DNA of 64,000 nt from Rhizobium sp. BK313 (GCF_014193655.1 NZ_JACHZQ010000008.1:186001-250000); one strand, 5' to 3'; numbered from the stretch's first letter, positions 42,471 through 51,590 are shown. Notes: a model not told the origin generated them from the sequence alone. Numbers and translations: made by a program.

Positions 42471-45320
42471 CTAACCAAGTCCCGCAAGGACGTCAGCGGC
42501 TGCACGAAGAGTGAGCGTGTCTCTCCCCTCCATCAGCCGCTCGTAAACGGGTCGAAGCAGCCTATCGGCTTCCGCAGTCCGCCCTTGCACCGTCCACAGC
42601 CTCGCCAGGTCAGTCGCCGCCCGGATTTCCCAGGCTCCAGCGCCTTGCCTGCGGCTCACGTCCAATGACAGCGCGAAGTGGGTCTCAGCATCCATGTTAC
42701 TCAGTCCGGGTGCCGCCAACAGAATGCTGCCCCTGAGCCGCAGAAGCTCCGAAAGATAGGAATAGTAGCCCTTTTCCTCGATCAACTGCTCGGTTTCCTC
42801 CGCGAGTTCCCATGCTTCGGCGGATCGCCCGCCGGCCAGCAGGCCCATGATGAGAACGAAGTGGAACCGCACCGTGAAGAGTTCGAAGCGCGTGGCGTGC
42901 AGGTCCTCCAGCTGCTTACGCAGTGCCGTAACGCCGGCTTCGAAGTCACCGCGCCGTATCGCGATCTCGGCTTTGTAGGCATGACCCATGGAGAGATAAG
43001 GGCCGAAAGCCTGGGTTTCCGCTCTGGCGATGAAGGAAACCAGATGTTCCTCCGCCACGTCGAAATCGCCGATCCACAGAAGCGTCGCGATCGAACTCAA
43101 CGAGATCGCGAAAGAGACGGGATGGCGCATCGTCTCCGCATCCTTGAAGCATTGGCGGATCACCGCGCGAGCCCGGTCGGTATGGCCTTCCAGCCAGAGA
43201 TTTGTCGACCATCCTATCCTGGCCCAGGTGTAGTGATCGAAGCCGTAGTGCGTCTGCTTGCTGGCTGGCGAGAGACCGTGCTCGACAACGGGTTCCAGTG
43301 TCGCGTGCGCCTCAGCAAGGCGCCCGACGAGGCAGTAGGAGAGACCGAGAAGAGCTTTGGACAGCGTGGTCGCAGCAGGATCGCCTATTCGATCGGCGAT
43401 CTGGGTGCAGCGCTCGGCGTATTCCACGCATCGCCTGAACTCGCCGCTGCGCAGATGGAAGAAATGTATCGGTCCCAACAGTCTTGCGGCATTGAGATCG
43501 TCACCGCGCGCTTCGGCAATTTCCAGACTCCTGTTCAGCGCGGCAGCCGACATCTCGTTGTGGCCTCTCATGAACATCATCGAGACTCCGAACGCCGCCT
43601 GGAGCTGCATCTCCTCGCTCGTGCCACGGGTGGCATCGTCCAGCGACTGGAGCGCGCGCTCCGTCCATCGTTGGCACTCGGGCAGCAAGCCCATCGCACG
43701 GAAGACAGGAGCAACAGAGGCGACAAGGCCGACTCCGAGCGGCGTATCGCCGTTCTCCCCGAAACACCATTCGAGCGCACTGCGAACGTTGTCGACCGCA
43801 TTGAAGTGCGGCGCTCGCTCCAAGGGGGTCGAGAGCGACGTCCACTCACTGCCGTTATTTTCGAACCAAAGGCGGCAGTAGGCCGCGTGCCGCCTCGCCA
43901 GTTCCCGCCACTCATCATCCTTGCTGAGTTCGATCACGTAGGCGCGCGTGGTGTCGAGAAGCCGGTAACGCATCATCGCACCGATCGGGCGGGCGGCCAC
44001 CATCGACTTTTCCACCAGATTGTCGATAGCCGCGAAAACCGAAGCACGCTCGAGCGTGTCGTTCGTCACCACGTCCAAAGCAGCATCGAGTGGAAAATTT
44101 CCCACGAACACCGCGAGCCTGCGCAGCACAGCACGTTCGGTTTCGGACAGAAGCCCATAGCTCCAGTCGAGGGTGGCCTGCAGCGTTTGCTGGCGCGGCG
44201 GGGCCGTCCGCAAACCCTGCCACAGGTGCGTCAGCCGTTGATCGAGCAGTGCTGCGGTCTGTTCCAGACCATAGGCCTCGACGCGTCTGGCGGCGAGTTC
44301 GATGGCCAGGGCGACCCCATCGAGCTTTCGGCATATGTCGCAGACTATCGCGGCTTCGGCCTCGTTCCCGTCGAGCTGGGCACCGCTGGCTATCGCTCGT
44401 TCGACGAAGAGCTGTGCTGCCGGATACTGCTGGACGGCTGTCGATGGCGCTTCAGTGACTTCCGGTGGGTATCCCAGAGCATCCAATCTGTAGATGCGCT
44501 CGCTATCGATGCGCAGCGCCTCACGGCTCGTCGCTATGATGTGCACCTGTGGTGCGGCATCCAGAATGGACGAAGCAATGTTGGCGATCGTTTCCACCAG
44601 GTGCTCGCAGGTATCGAGGATCAGGAGAAGGCGTTTGCCCCGGAGAAACCGCACGACATCGGGTGTCGCGTCTTCGGCCTGCACCGAAAGTCCGAGCAGG
44701 GCAGCGATCGTCGTCGCTGCAAGTCTTGGATCGGCGACTACGCCGAGATCGACGAACAGCACGTGTCCGGCAAAAACCTCGGCTGCCTGATGCGCTGCCG
44801 CAATCGCGACGGTCGTCTTACCCACTCCGCCCGGGCCGACGATCGTGACGAGCCGGGAATCCGTCAGCTGCGCGCCCAGCTTCATGATATCGACGTCACG
44901 GCCGACCATTCGTGCTAGCCGTGGAGGAAGGTTCGCATGCGGAAACGCGTCTTCGACGGGCGGGTTATCGCGATGATCGGCCAACACGGCTACAGTGGGG
45001 GCGACGAAACAGTAGCCCCTCCCCGCAATCGTGGTGATATAGCGTGCGCCGTCCTGGCCATCTCCGAGGGCCTTGCGCAACCCGGCCATATGGAAGCGAA
45101 GGCTGCCTTCCTCGACGATCGCGTCGGGCCAGACCCGGTCCATCAGGTCCTTCTTGCTGACGATTTCGTTTGGGGACGTCACGAGCGCTATAAGAATGTC
45201 GAGGGCACGTCCGCCCAGTTCCACCGGGACACCTTCCCTGGTCAGAAGTCTTTCGCCTACCACCAGCTTGAACGGTCCAAAGCGAATTCCCGTGCTATCA
45301 CCGACTGCTGCCATCGCCAT
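42471..45320 (-). CDS. Winged-helix STAND ATPase transcriptional regulator
   Basis: A 949-residue protein. The N-terminal OmpR/CadC-type winged helix (about 12-110, GRALDILIALVTSPNEIVSK and HMAGLRKALGD) is followed by an NB-ARC-like ATPase with Walker A GPGGVGKTT at 162-170 and a Walker B-like LLLILDTCEHL. A long alpha-helical TPR-like C-terminus completes it. An ATG two codons downstream (45314) is equally plausible as start. It is divergent from the six-gene operon at 45571-50682 across 250 bp, and it is the natural candidate regulator of that operon. Such proteins usually act as ATP-dependent activators. Confidence 0.92.
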   Translation of the reverse strand: MAMAAVGDSTGIRFGPFKLVVGERLLTREGVPVELGGRALDILIALVTSPNEIVSKKDLMDRVWPDAIVEEGSLRFHMAGLRKALGDGQDGARYITTIAGRGYCFVAPTVAVLADHRDNPPVEDAFPHANLPPRLARMVGRDVDIMKLGAQLTDSRLVTIVGPGGVGKTTVAIAAAHQAAEVFAGHVLFVDLGVVADPRLAATTIAALLGLSVQAEDATPDVVRFLRGKRLLLILDTCEHLVETIANIASSILDAAPQVHIIATSREALRIDSERIYRLDALGYPPEVTEAPSTAVQQYPAAQLFVERAIASGAQLDGNEAEAAIVCDICRKLDGVALAIELAARRVEAYGLEQTAALLDQRLTHLWQGLRTAPPRQQTLQATLDWSYGLLSETERAVLRRLAVFVGNFPLDAALDVVTNDTLERASVFAAIDNLVEKSMVAARPIGAMMRYRLLDTTRAYVIELSKDDEWRELARRHAAYCRLWFENNGSEWTSLSTPLERAPHFNAVDNVRSALEWCFGENGDTPLGVGLVASVAPVFRAMGLLPECQRWTERALQSLDDATRGTSEEMQLQAAFGVSMMFMRGHNEMSAAALNRSLEIAEARGDDLNAARLLGPIHFFHLRSGEFRRCVEYAERCTQIADRIGDPAATTLSKALLGLSYCLVGRLAEAHATLEPVVEHGLSPASKQTHYGFDHYTWARIGWSTNLWLEGHTDRARAVIRQCFKDAETMRHPVSFAISLSSIATLLWIGDFDVAEEHLVSFIARAETQAFGPYLSMGHAYKAEIAIRRGDFEAGVTALRKQLEDLHATRFELFTVRFHFVLIMGLLAGGRSAEAWELAEETEQLIEEKGYYSYLSELLRLRGSILLAAPGLSNMDAETHFALSLDVSRRQGAGAWEIRAATDLARLWTVQGRTAEADRLLRPVYERLMEGRDTLTLRAAADVLAGLG

Positions 45321-45570
45321 GGCTCATCCCTCACGCCGACGTCTCTGCGCTGGCGGAGATTAGTCCAGCAGTCCAAACCATGCCACTACTCGAAGCTATC
45401 GAAACGGGAGAAAAACAGTCGATGCGCAAACATTGCCAATTGTTAGCATGCTCCGCTTTCGTGTCCTAACAACAGCTAATAACGCATAACGGGCGCTTCT
45501 CGGCATACGGCAGTAGGTTTCAGCCAGCACGAACGTGCAACCGAAACACCCCACCCCCGAGGAGAAAGCC

Positions 45571-46896
45571 ATGATCAAGACCGAAGTCGCTGATGCCATC
45601 GACCAGGACCGCCGCCGTTTTCTAGCCGCCGCCTCCCTGGGCGTGGCAGTTGCAAGTTCAGGCGCGCTTCTGCCGTCCCATCTGCTTGCCGCCACCGCCA
45701 ATGAGGCGATCAAGCCGTTCCAAGTTCATTTTCCGAACGAGGCGCTCAAAGACCTCCATCGTCGCGTCGCCGCTACCCGTTGGCCGGACAGTGAAACGGT
45801 CAAGGACCACTCACAGGGCGTACAGCTCTCCACCATCAAGAAACTCGCCGACTATTGGGGCAAGGACTACGACTGGCGCAAGATCGAGAAGAAGCTCAAC
45901 TCCTACCCGCAGTTCACGACGAAGATCGACGGACTGGACATCCACTTCATTCATGTGAAGTCCAAGCATGAAAACGCCTTGCCGATCATCGTCACCCATG
46001 GCTGGCCAGGTTCGATCATCGAACAGCTAAAGATCATCGAGCCTTTGACCGATCCGACCGCGCACGGCGGCAGCGCCGAAGATGCTTTTCATGTCGTGAT
46101 CCCGTCGCTGCCGGGCTACGGGTTCTCCGGCAAACCGACCGAGCCCGGATGGAATCCGCCACGCATCGCCAAGGCCTGGGCCGTGCTGATGCAGCGCCTG
46201 GGTTACACGAAATATGTCGCCCAGGGCGGCGACTGGGGAAATGCCGTCACCGAACTGATGGCGGTCCAGGAGCCTCCGGGCCTGCTCGGCATCCACACCA
46301 ACATGGCGGCAACCGTGCCCGCCGATATTGCCAAGTCACTCGCAGCGGGTAGTCCGGCTCCCGCCGGTCTTTCGGACGACGAAAAGCGCGCCTACGGCCA
46401 GCTCGACGATTTCTACAAGAACGGACTTGGCTATGCGATCGAAATGAACAACCGGCCGCAGACCCTCTACGGCATCGTCGACTCCCCGATCGGCTTGGCC
46501 GCGTGGATGCTCGACCATGACATCCGCAGCTACGACATGATCGCTCATGTCTTCGAAGGCAGCTCCGAAGGCCTGACAAAGGACGATATCCTCGACAACG
46601 TCACGCTCTACTGGCTGACCAATACGGCGATCTCTTCCGCTCGCCTCTACTGGGACAACGCCCACTTCCCGTCGGGCGGCTTCTTCGATCCCCGTGGCAT
46701 CAAGATACCGGTCGCCGTCAGCGCCTTCCCCGACGAAATCTACCAGGCTCCGCAGAGCTGGGCCGAGAAGGCCTATCCGCAGCTCATCTTCTACAACCGT
46801 CCGCCCAAGGGCGGCCACTTCGCGGCCTGGGAGCAGCCCATGCTCCTGACAGCCGATCTGCGCGCTGCATTCAAGCCGCTTCGCAAATCGATCTGA
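45571..46896 (+). CDS. Epoxide hydrolase (alpha/beta hydrolase), TAT-exported
   Basis: A 441-residue protein. The ATG at 45571 follows GAGGAGAAA and gives a twin-arginine signal (DRRRFLAAA), implying periplasmic location. An N-terminal epoxide-hydrolase region (FQVHFPNEALKDLHRRVAATRWP) precedes the alpha/beta hydrolase core. The core has the oxyanion motif HGWPGS, nucleophile Asp in GGDWGNAV and catalytic His in KGGHFAAWE. This is the microsomal-type epoxide hydrolase family. It is the first gene of a six-gene operon with Ohr and oxidoreductases, suggesting detoxification of reactive organics. Confidence 0.9.
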   Translation: MIKTEVADAIDQDRRRFLAAASLGVAVASSGALLPSHLLAATANEAIKPFQVHFPNEALKDLHRRVAATRWPDSETVKDHSQGVQLSTIKKLADYWGKDYDWRKIEKKLNSYPQFTTKIDGLDIHFIHVKSKHENALPIIVTHGWPGSIIEQLKIIEPLTDPTAHGGSAEDAFHVVIPSLPGYGFSGKPTEPGWNPPRIAKAWAVLMQRLGYTKYVAQGGDWGNAVTELMAVQEPPGLLGIHTNMAATVPADIAKSLAAGSPAPAGLSDDEKRAYGQLDDFYKNGLGYAIEMNNRPQTLYGIVDSPIGLAAWMLDHDIRSYDMIAHVFEGSSEGLTKDDILDNVTLYWLTNTAISSARLYWDNAHFPSGGFFDPRGIKIPVAVSAFPDEIYQAPQSWAEKAYPQLIFYNRPPKGGHFAAWEQPMLLTADLRAAFKPLRKSI

Positions 46897-46903
46897 CAAC
46901 AGT

Positions 46904-46924
46904 GGCGGCGCGGTGTGCGCCGCC
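46904..46924 (+). other. Intercistronic hairpin
   Basis: GGCGGCGC (46904-46911) pairs perfectly with GCGCCGCC (46917-46924) a few bases after the epoxide hydrolase stop. There is no T tract, so it is more likely an mRNA-stabilising or attenuating element inside the operon than a terminator. Confidence 0.5.
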
Positions 46925-46967
46925 CGACACAACAATCCCACCCCCTTATCGCAGAAGGAGACAGACA

Positions 46968-47513
46968 ATGCGTGACAATCAGATCGTCGATTCCAGCTTC
47001 ACCGCCATCATCAACGCGCCGATCGAAAAGATTGACATCCCGACGTGGTGCTTCTCGCTACCCGAGAAGGAATATCAGGGCTGCTCGCCCGCCCATATCG
47101 CCGCCGGCTTCACGACCGCGCCTGACGGCACGCGCATGTCGATCAATGTGGAAACGATCGGCGGCAGCCTTATGGTCCAGCACTATCACGAAACGATCGG
47201 CGAGAAGGATCACCTGATCCTCGATTCCGACTCGGACGTCTTCACGCCGACCGGCCGGGTGACCATCCATGTTACCTGGGAACTGAGCGTCAAGGCGATC
47301 GACAAGGACCGCTGCGAGTTCACCAACCGCGTCCAGTCCTTCGCAACCGACGAGATGTTGGCGAACCTCGACCGGCAGGGCATCCCCTTCGAGGTGTTCC
47401 GCACGCAGCGCCAGCCGATGTCGATCGCCCACAACAAAGGCGAGACGCCGCTCTTTGCAGCAAGCATCGAGCGCTTTGCGCTTCGCAACCAGTCATCTTC
47501 GAGAGCCGCCTGA
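46968..47513 (+). CDS. SRPBCC/polyketide-cyclase-like protein
   Basis: A 181-residue protein with the START/SRPBCC-like pattern: an N-terminal strand with INAPIEKID, a central run of beta strands (MSINVETIGG, VQHYHET) and a C-terminal helix. The ATG at 46968 has AGAAGGAG upstream. Proteins of this type bind hydrophobic ligands or act as dehydratases or cyclases. It sits between the epoxide hydrolase and the isochorismatase-like gene in a tight operon. Family assignment is from pattern only; no catalytic residues can be named. Confidence 0.65.
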   Translation: MRDNQIVDSSFTAIINAPIEKIDIPTWCFSLPEKEYQGCSPAHIAAGFTTAPDGTRMSINVETIGGSLMVQHYHETIGEKDHLILDSDSDVFTPTGRVTIHVTWELSVKAIDKDRCEFTNRVQSFATDEMLANLDRQGIPFEVFRTQRQPMSIAHNKGETPLFAASIERFALRNQSSSRAA

Positions 47514-47531
47514 ACGCTGAAGGAGATTACG

Positions 47532-48179
47532 ATGAACGAACTGTCCTACGAACGCGGCATCACCGGGCTTCTGGTGGTCGATCCGTATAACGACTTCATT
47601 TCTGAAGGCGGCAAGATCTGGCCGCGCATCCAGGCGGTCGCCGAGGCCAACAATTGCGTCCCGCACATGGAGCAGATCCTCAAGGCGGCACGGCAGGTCA
47701 AACTCCCCGTCTTCTTCGCGATGCACCACCGCTTTCGCGAAGGCGACTACGAGAACTGGAAGTATATTGCCCCCATTCAGAAACTGGCCTGGAAGCGCAA
47801 GACCTTCGAGTTCGGCACCTGGGGCGGCGAATTCAAGGCCGAGTTCGTTCCTGCTGCAGGCGAAGTCGTGGCTTCGGAGCACTGGTGCTCCAGCGGCTTT
47901 GCCAACACCGACCTCGACAACCAGCTCAAAAGGCGGGGCATCCACAGACTGATCGTCATCGGCCTGATCGCGCACACCTGCATCGAGGCAACTGTGCGGT
48001 TCGCGGCCGAACTTGGCTACGACGTGACGGTCGTGAAGGACGCGGTTGCCGACTACTCCGACGAAATGATGCACGCAGCTCTGGAAATCAACATGCCGAA
48101 CTACGCCAGCGCCATCGTGACGACCGAGGAAATCCTCAAAGCTTTGGCTGCCATGGAGACGATGGCACCGGCGGCATAA
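47532..48179 (+). CDS. Isochorismatase-like cysteine hydrolase with altered active site
   Basis: A 215-residue isochorismatase-fold hydrolase. The nucleophile Cys150 (IAHTCIEAT) and the catalytic Asp17 (VVDPYNDF) are present. The usual catalytic lysine near residue 116 appears as Glu (VASEHWCSSGFANTD), so either this is a subfamily with a different mechanism or the lysine comes from elsewhere. Family members cleave amides, imides or enol ethers, such as nicotinamide, biuret and isochorismate. It is 18 bp downstream of the SRPBCC-like gene. The substrate is unknown. Confidence 0.85.
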   Translation: MNELSYERGITGLLVVDPYNDFISEGGKIWPRIQAVAEANNCVPHMEQILKAARQVKLPVFFAMHHRFREGDYENWKYIAPIQKLAWKRKTFEFGTWGGEFKAEFVPAAGEVVASEHWCSSGFANTDLDNQLKRRGIHRLIVIGLIAHTCIEATVRFAAELGYDVTVVKDAVADYSDEMMHAALEINMPNYASAIVTTEEILKALAAMETMAPAA

Positions 48180-48318
48180 CCGATCAGTCAAATGCTTCGG
48201 AGGGTGGCTATGCGGCCGTCCTCCCCTCATCCAAGCGATTATCGGCGTCAACGCGCCTGATCGAATGAGCCATCACCGCCCGCAGGGCGTCCCCAACGAA
48301 ACCAAACAGGAGCCCGTC

Positions 48319-48747
48319 ATGGACCAGAAAATGAACTCGAAAATCCTCTACACGGCAAAGACGCACGTTACTGGCGGCCGCGAACACGGGGTCGCCCGCA
48401 GTTCCGACGGGCGTCTTGACGTTAGATTGGGCGTGCCCGGCACGGCGCGTATCGGCACCAATCCGGAACAGCTCTTCGCGGCAGGCTGGTCGGCCTGCTT
48501 CGAGAGCGCCATCGGACTCATCGTGCAGAAGCGGAAGATCGCGCTTTCCGGCGATGTGACCATCGATGCCGAAGTTGATCTCAACCTGTCCGACACCGAC
48601 GGCTACTCGCTGACCGCTCGCCTGAACGTCGGCATTCCAGGCGTGGAGCGCGACGTCGCCCAGTCGCTGATCGACGAGGCGCATCAGATTTGCCCGTATT
48701 CGAAGGCAACGCGTGGAAACATCGACGTCACGATCAAGCTGGTCTGA
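48319..48747 (+). CDS. Organic hydroperoxide resistance protein (Ohr/OsmC family)
   Basis: A 142-residue Ohr-type peroxidase that reduces organic hydroperoxides using lipoylated proteins. The reactive Cys60 (WSACFESA) and resolving Cys125 (HQICPYSKA) match Ohr positions, and a conserved Arg lies at 21. The ATG at 48319 is preceded by CAGGAG. It is within the detoxification-like operon. The usual ohrR repressor (MarR family) is not adjacent, so control may come from the divergent STAND regulator instead. The gene symbol ohr is likely. Confidence 0.93.
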   Translation: MDQKMNSKILYTAKTHVTGGREHGVARSSDGRLDVRLGVPGTARIGTNPEQLFAAGWSACFESAIGLIVQKRKIALSGDVTIDAEVDLNLSDTDGYSLTARLNVGIPGVERDVAQSLIDEAHQICPYSKATRGNIDVTIKLV

Positions 48748-48810
48748 CAAAAACCGACTGACAGCCCCCTCGCCGCAGGTCGCGGCCGATGCCAAGAAGG
48801 AGTGCATGCA

Positions 48811-49614
48811 ATGACTTCTGCAAATGGTACTGCGCTGATAACAGGCGCATCTTCGGGTATCGGCGCGATCTACGCCGACAGGCTTGCACGGCGGGGGTTT
48901 GACCTCGTCCTGGTGGCGAGAGGGAAAGATGCCTTGGCCAAAGTCGCCCTGGCCATCTCGGAATCGACGGGTAGAGTCGTTACACCGGTTCCGGCCGATC
49001 TTGGCAGGAAGGAGGATCTCCGACGCATCGAAACCATCCTGATGACCGATCCTTCGATCACCATGCTCGTCAACAATGCGGGCGTAGGTTCCGTCGCGCC
49101 GCTCCTGAAAGCCGATGTCGACGACATGGAACGTATGATCGAGATCAACGTCGTCGCGTTGACCCGGCTGGTCTATGCCGCCGTCCCGGCATTTGCGAAG
49201 CGTAAACGCGGTACGATCATAAACCTTGCGTCCGCGCTTGCGCTCGCTCCCGGCATGTTCAACGGTGTCTACGGAGCGTCAAAAGCCTTCGTGGTGTCGT
49301 TCACGCAGTCGCTCGACGAGGAACTATCCGGAAGCGGCCTGCGCTTCCAGGCCGTCCTTCCAGGCGCAATCGCGACACAGTTCTGGGAAACCTCCGGAGG
49401 ATCGCTGGATCATCTGCCCAGCCGCGCCGTCATGCGCGCAGAAGATGCCGTCGATGCCGCTCTTGCCGGCCTCGACCTCGGTGAATTGGTCACTCTGCCC
49501 TCGCTGCCGGATGTATCGGAGTGGGAGGCATACGACGCGGCACGCCAGCAACTCGTTCCGAAGATATCCTTGAATGCCCCGGCGCAGCGCTACCTCAAGA
49601 CCGCCCAAACGTAG
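48811..49614 (+). CDS. Short-chain dehydrogenase/reductase
   Basis: A 267-residue SDR. It has TGASSGIG near the N-terminus, NNAG in the middle (LVNNAGVGS), the catalytic Ser in NLASALAL and YGASK as YxxxK. The ATG at 48811 has GAAGGAG eight bases upstream. The C-terminal region (LPGAIATQFWE) resembles the DltE/YqjQ-type SDR subgroup. It likely reduces a carbonyl product in the detoxification operon. The substrate is not known. Confidence 0.92.
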   Translation: MTSANGTALITGASSGIGAIYADRLARRGFDLVLVARGKDALAKVALAISESTGRVVTPVPADLGRKEDLRRIETILMTDPSITMLVNNAGVGSVAPLLKADVDDMERMIEINVVALTRLVYAAVPAFAKRKRGTIINLASALALAPGMFNGVYGASKAFVVSFTQSLDEELSGSGLRFQAVLPGAIATQFWETSGGSLDHLPSRAVMRAEDAVDAALAGLDLGELVTLPSLPDVSEWEAYDAARQQLVPKISLNAPAQRYLKTAQT

Positions 49615-49668
49615 ACAGCTCAGCCATCCCCCGGACATGGCCGCTTACCACAGTGAAAGGAACCCGCG

Positions 49669-50682
49669 ATGAGATCGTCAGCAATCGTCCTAGCCAGTCG
49701 GCCGACAGGCGCACCAGGGCCCGAGCATTTTCGGACCGAGGCGATCGAGATCAACGAGCCACATGAGGGCGAAGTCTTGCTTCGTGTTCTCTATCTCTCG
49801 CTCGATCCCTATATGCGCGGTCGCATGAGCGACGCCAAATCCTATGCCAAGCCGGTTCCCGTCGGCGGCATCATGGAAGGCGAGACTGTCTGCGAAGTCA
49901 CGCAGTCCGGGAGCCCGGAATTCAAACCGGGTGATATCGTTCGTGCAATGACGGGATGGTGCACTCACGCGGTCATGGACGCCAAGCGCGTTCGGCACGT
50001 GAACACTTACGGCGCCCCCATTTCCACTGCGCTCGGCGTCCTTGGCATGCCCGGATTCACGGCATATGGCGGAATGAAGGTCATCGGCCAGCCGAGAGCC
50101 AGCGAAACGGTGGTCGTTGCCGCCGCTTCCGGACCTGTCGGATCACTCGTCGGCCAACTTGCAATGCGGGCCGGCGCACGCGCGGTGGGCATCGCTGGAG
50201 GCAAGGACAAATGCGACTATGTAAAAGACGCGCTGCGCTTCGACGCCGTGGTCGATCACCGCTCAGCCGATTTCGTATCTGAGCTTTCCAGAGCCTGCCC
50301 CGATGGCGTTGACGTCTACTTCGAAAATGTCGGCGGCCATGTCTGGGATGCGGTGTTTCCGCTGCTGAACCAATACGCCCGCGTACCTGTCTGCGGACTT
50401 ATCGCCCAATACAACGATCCGGGCAAAGGCGAGCAGGATCGGCTCCCTGCCACGATGTCGGCGATCCTCCGCCGGAGCCTTCTCTTGAGGGGGTTCATCA
50501 ACACCGAATTCGTCGAACGTTATTACGAAGCTTTTCAACAGGAGATCGGTCCGCTCGTCGCTTCGGCCCAGATAAAGTATCGCGAAGACATTGTTGACGG
50601 CCTCGAAAACGCCCCAGATGCATTCATAGGAATGCTTTCGGGCAGCAACTTCGGAAAGCTGCTCGTCCGCATTTCCCATTGA
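49669..50682 (+). CDS. NADP-dependent zinc-free medium-chain oxidoreductase (CurA-like)
   Basis: A 337-residue reductase of the leukotriene B4 dehydrogenase/curcumin reductase group of the MDR superfamily. It shows YLSLDPYMRGRMSD at the N-terminus, the nucleotide motif AASGPVGSLVGQLA and YFENVGGHVWDAV. It lacks the zinc ligands of alcohol dehydrogenases. It reduces alpha,beta-unsaturated carbonyls with NADPH. An AAAGGAA ribosome binding site precedes the ATG. It closes the operon started by the epoxide hydrolase and fits a role against reactive electrophiles. Confidence 0.93.
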   Translation: MRSSAIVLASRPTGAPGPEHFRTEAIEINEPHEGEVLLRVLYLSLDPYMRGRMSDAKSYAKPVPVGGIMEGETVCEVTQSGSPEFKPGDIVRAMTGWCTHAVMDAKRVRHVNTYGAPISTALGVLGMPGFTAYGGMKVIGQPRASETVVVAAASGPVGSLVGQLAMRAGARAVGIAGGKDKCDYVKDALRFDAVVDHRSADFVSELSRACPDGVDVYFENVGGHVWDAVFPLLNQYARVPVCGLIAQYNDPGKGEQDRLPATMSAILRRSLLLRGFINTEFVERYYEAFQQEIGPLVASAQIKYREDIVDGLENAPDAFIGMLSGSNFGKLLVRISH

Positions 50683-51089
50683 GCCGACAAGCGATGTCTA
50701 CTAACGGCGCATAGTTGCCGCGTCCCGCTCGGCAGCCATCGCATGCGCCACGGCTACCGCACCCGCTCTTGCGGCTTCGATAGTCCGTGACACTTTGATC
50801 GCTTCGCCGAATTTCCGGGCAAATCCCCAGAAATCGGAAACGTCGGTCGGCAGGGCGACGGTCGGATGGATCGTCGTGAGTACACCCGGCGTTTCCTGGA
50901 GGCCCTGGATAGGCCTCAGGTCGAAAGGGGAGAGACAGACAACTGGCCTTGAGTTCCATCTATGTATTTCGCGCTCGCCAACCCTTACACATGCAGTCAC
51001 CAGCGCCCCTTGGAAAGTAGAGCCCTGGTGCCAAGCACAGCAAGGGCAACATCCTCACTTGGACGCCGGGACAGAATCAGCCTTCCTCC
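50683..51089. other. Degraded intergenic stretch
   Basis: No intact gene. A minus-strand frame (50701-51000) has a protein-like C-terminal part (SDFWGFARKFGEAIKVSRTIE) but no family that I recognise. The stretch borders transposase and peptidase fragments and is probably a scar of past insertions. Confidence 0.4.
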
Positions 51090-51347
51090 GAGGCGCATCC
51101 GGCCGACCTCCTGAAGCTTTACATCTACGGTTGCATCAACCGCGTGCGATTGAGAAGCAGGCTGGAAGCGGAAACACATCGCAACATCGAGGTGATCTGG
51201 CTGCTGCGGCATCGGAAGCCGGACTTCCGCACGATCGCCGCTTTCCACCGTGTGAACCAAGCCGCATTCCGACAGGTGTTTCGGGAATTCCTCATCCTGT
51301 GACCGCAACGCGACCTGTTCGGGCGGGAGCTTCTGGAAGTGCGTCCG
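51090..51347 (+). pseudogene. IS1182-type transposase fragment
   Basis: The frame reads HPADLLKLYIYGCINRVR, RLEAETHRNIEVIWLLRH, KPDFRTIAAFHR and FRQVFREFLIL, a highly characteristic N-terminal region of IS1182-family transposases. It then hits TGA at 51300-51302 and continues in the same frame as DLFGRELL, matching the next family block. It therefore carries a nonsense mutation and lacks the catalytic DDE domain. No terminal inverted repeats can be defined. It is a dead fragment. Confidence 0.82.
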
Positions 51348-51349
51348 CA

Positions 51350-51529
51350 ATCTCCAAAGGCATAGCCGGCCCTTCCAGAATTGCGATCATGGGTGGAAGT
51401 TGTGGCGGATACGCCGCTCTGGCCCCACTGACCTTCACACCCGAGAAATTCGCCCGCGCCATTGACCTTGTGGGAACCTTCAACCTGGTCACGTTGATCA
51501 ACACGATTGTGCCGCAGACGCCAACTTGA
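51350..51529 (+). pseudogene. S9 (prolyl oligopeptidase) catalytic-domain fragment
   Basis: About 58 codons read as the nucleophile region of an S9-family peptidase: GIAGPSRIAIMGGSCGGYAAL with the GxSxGGY motif, then LTFTPEKFARAIDLVG and LVTLINTI. The rest of the roughly 600-residue enzyme is missing and the frame stops at 51527-51529. It directly abuts the transposase fragment in another frame, consistent with insertion and deletion. Confidence 0.75.
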
Positions 51530-51590
51530 CAGCACCGAAAACTTCCAACTATGATCAAATGCTCACAGGCTCTATTCAAATAGGAATAGT
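51526..51590 (+). promoter_or_regulatory. Predicted promoter and operator of the ABC importer operon
   Basis: TTGACA (51526-51531), a 19-base spacer and TATGAT (51551-51556) make a plausible promoter. The dyad CTATTC...GAATAG (51573-51590) follows downstream and contains TTCAAATAGGA (51576-51586). A near-identical core lies at 62368-62378 upstream of the IclR gene. Confidence 0.55.

Noticed and set aside
42678-44918. 746-codon plus-strand open frame
   Set aside because: Antisense shadow of the winged-helix STAND gene at 42471-45320; no domain character.
46904-46924. Transcription terminator splitting the detoxification operon
   Set aside because: The hairpin has no T tract and the next gene has a good ribosome binding site 40 bases on; interpreted as an intercistronic element.
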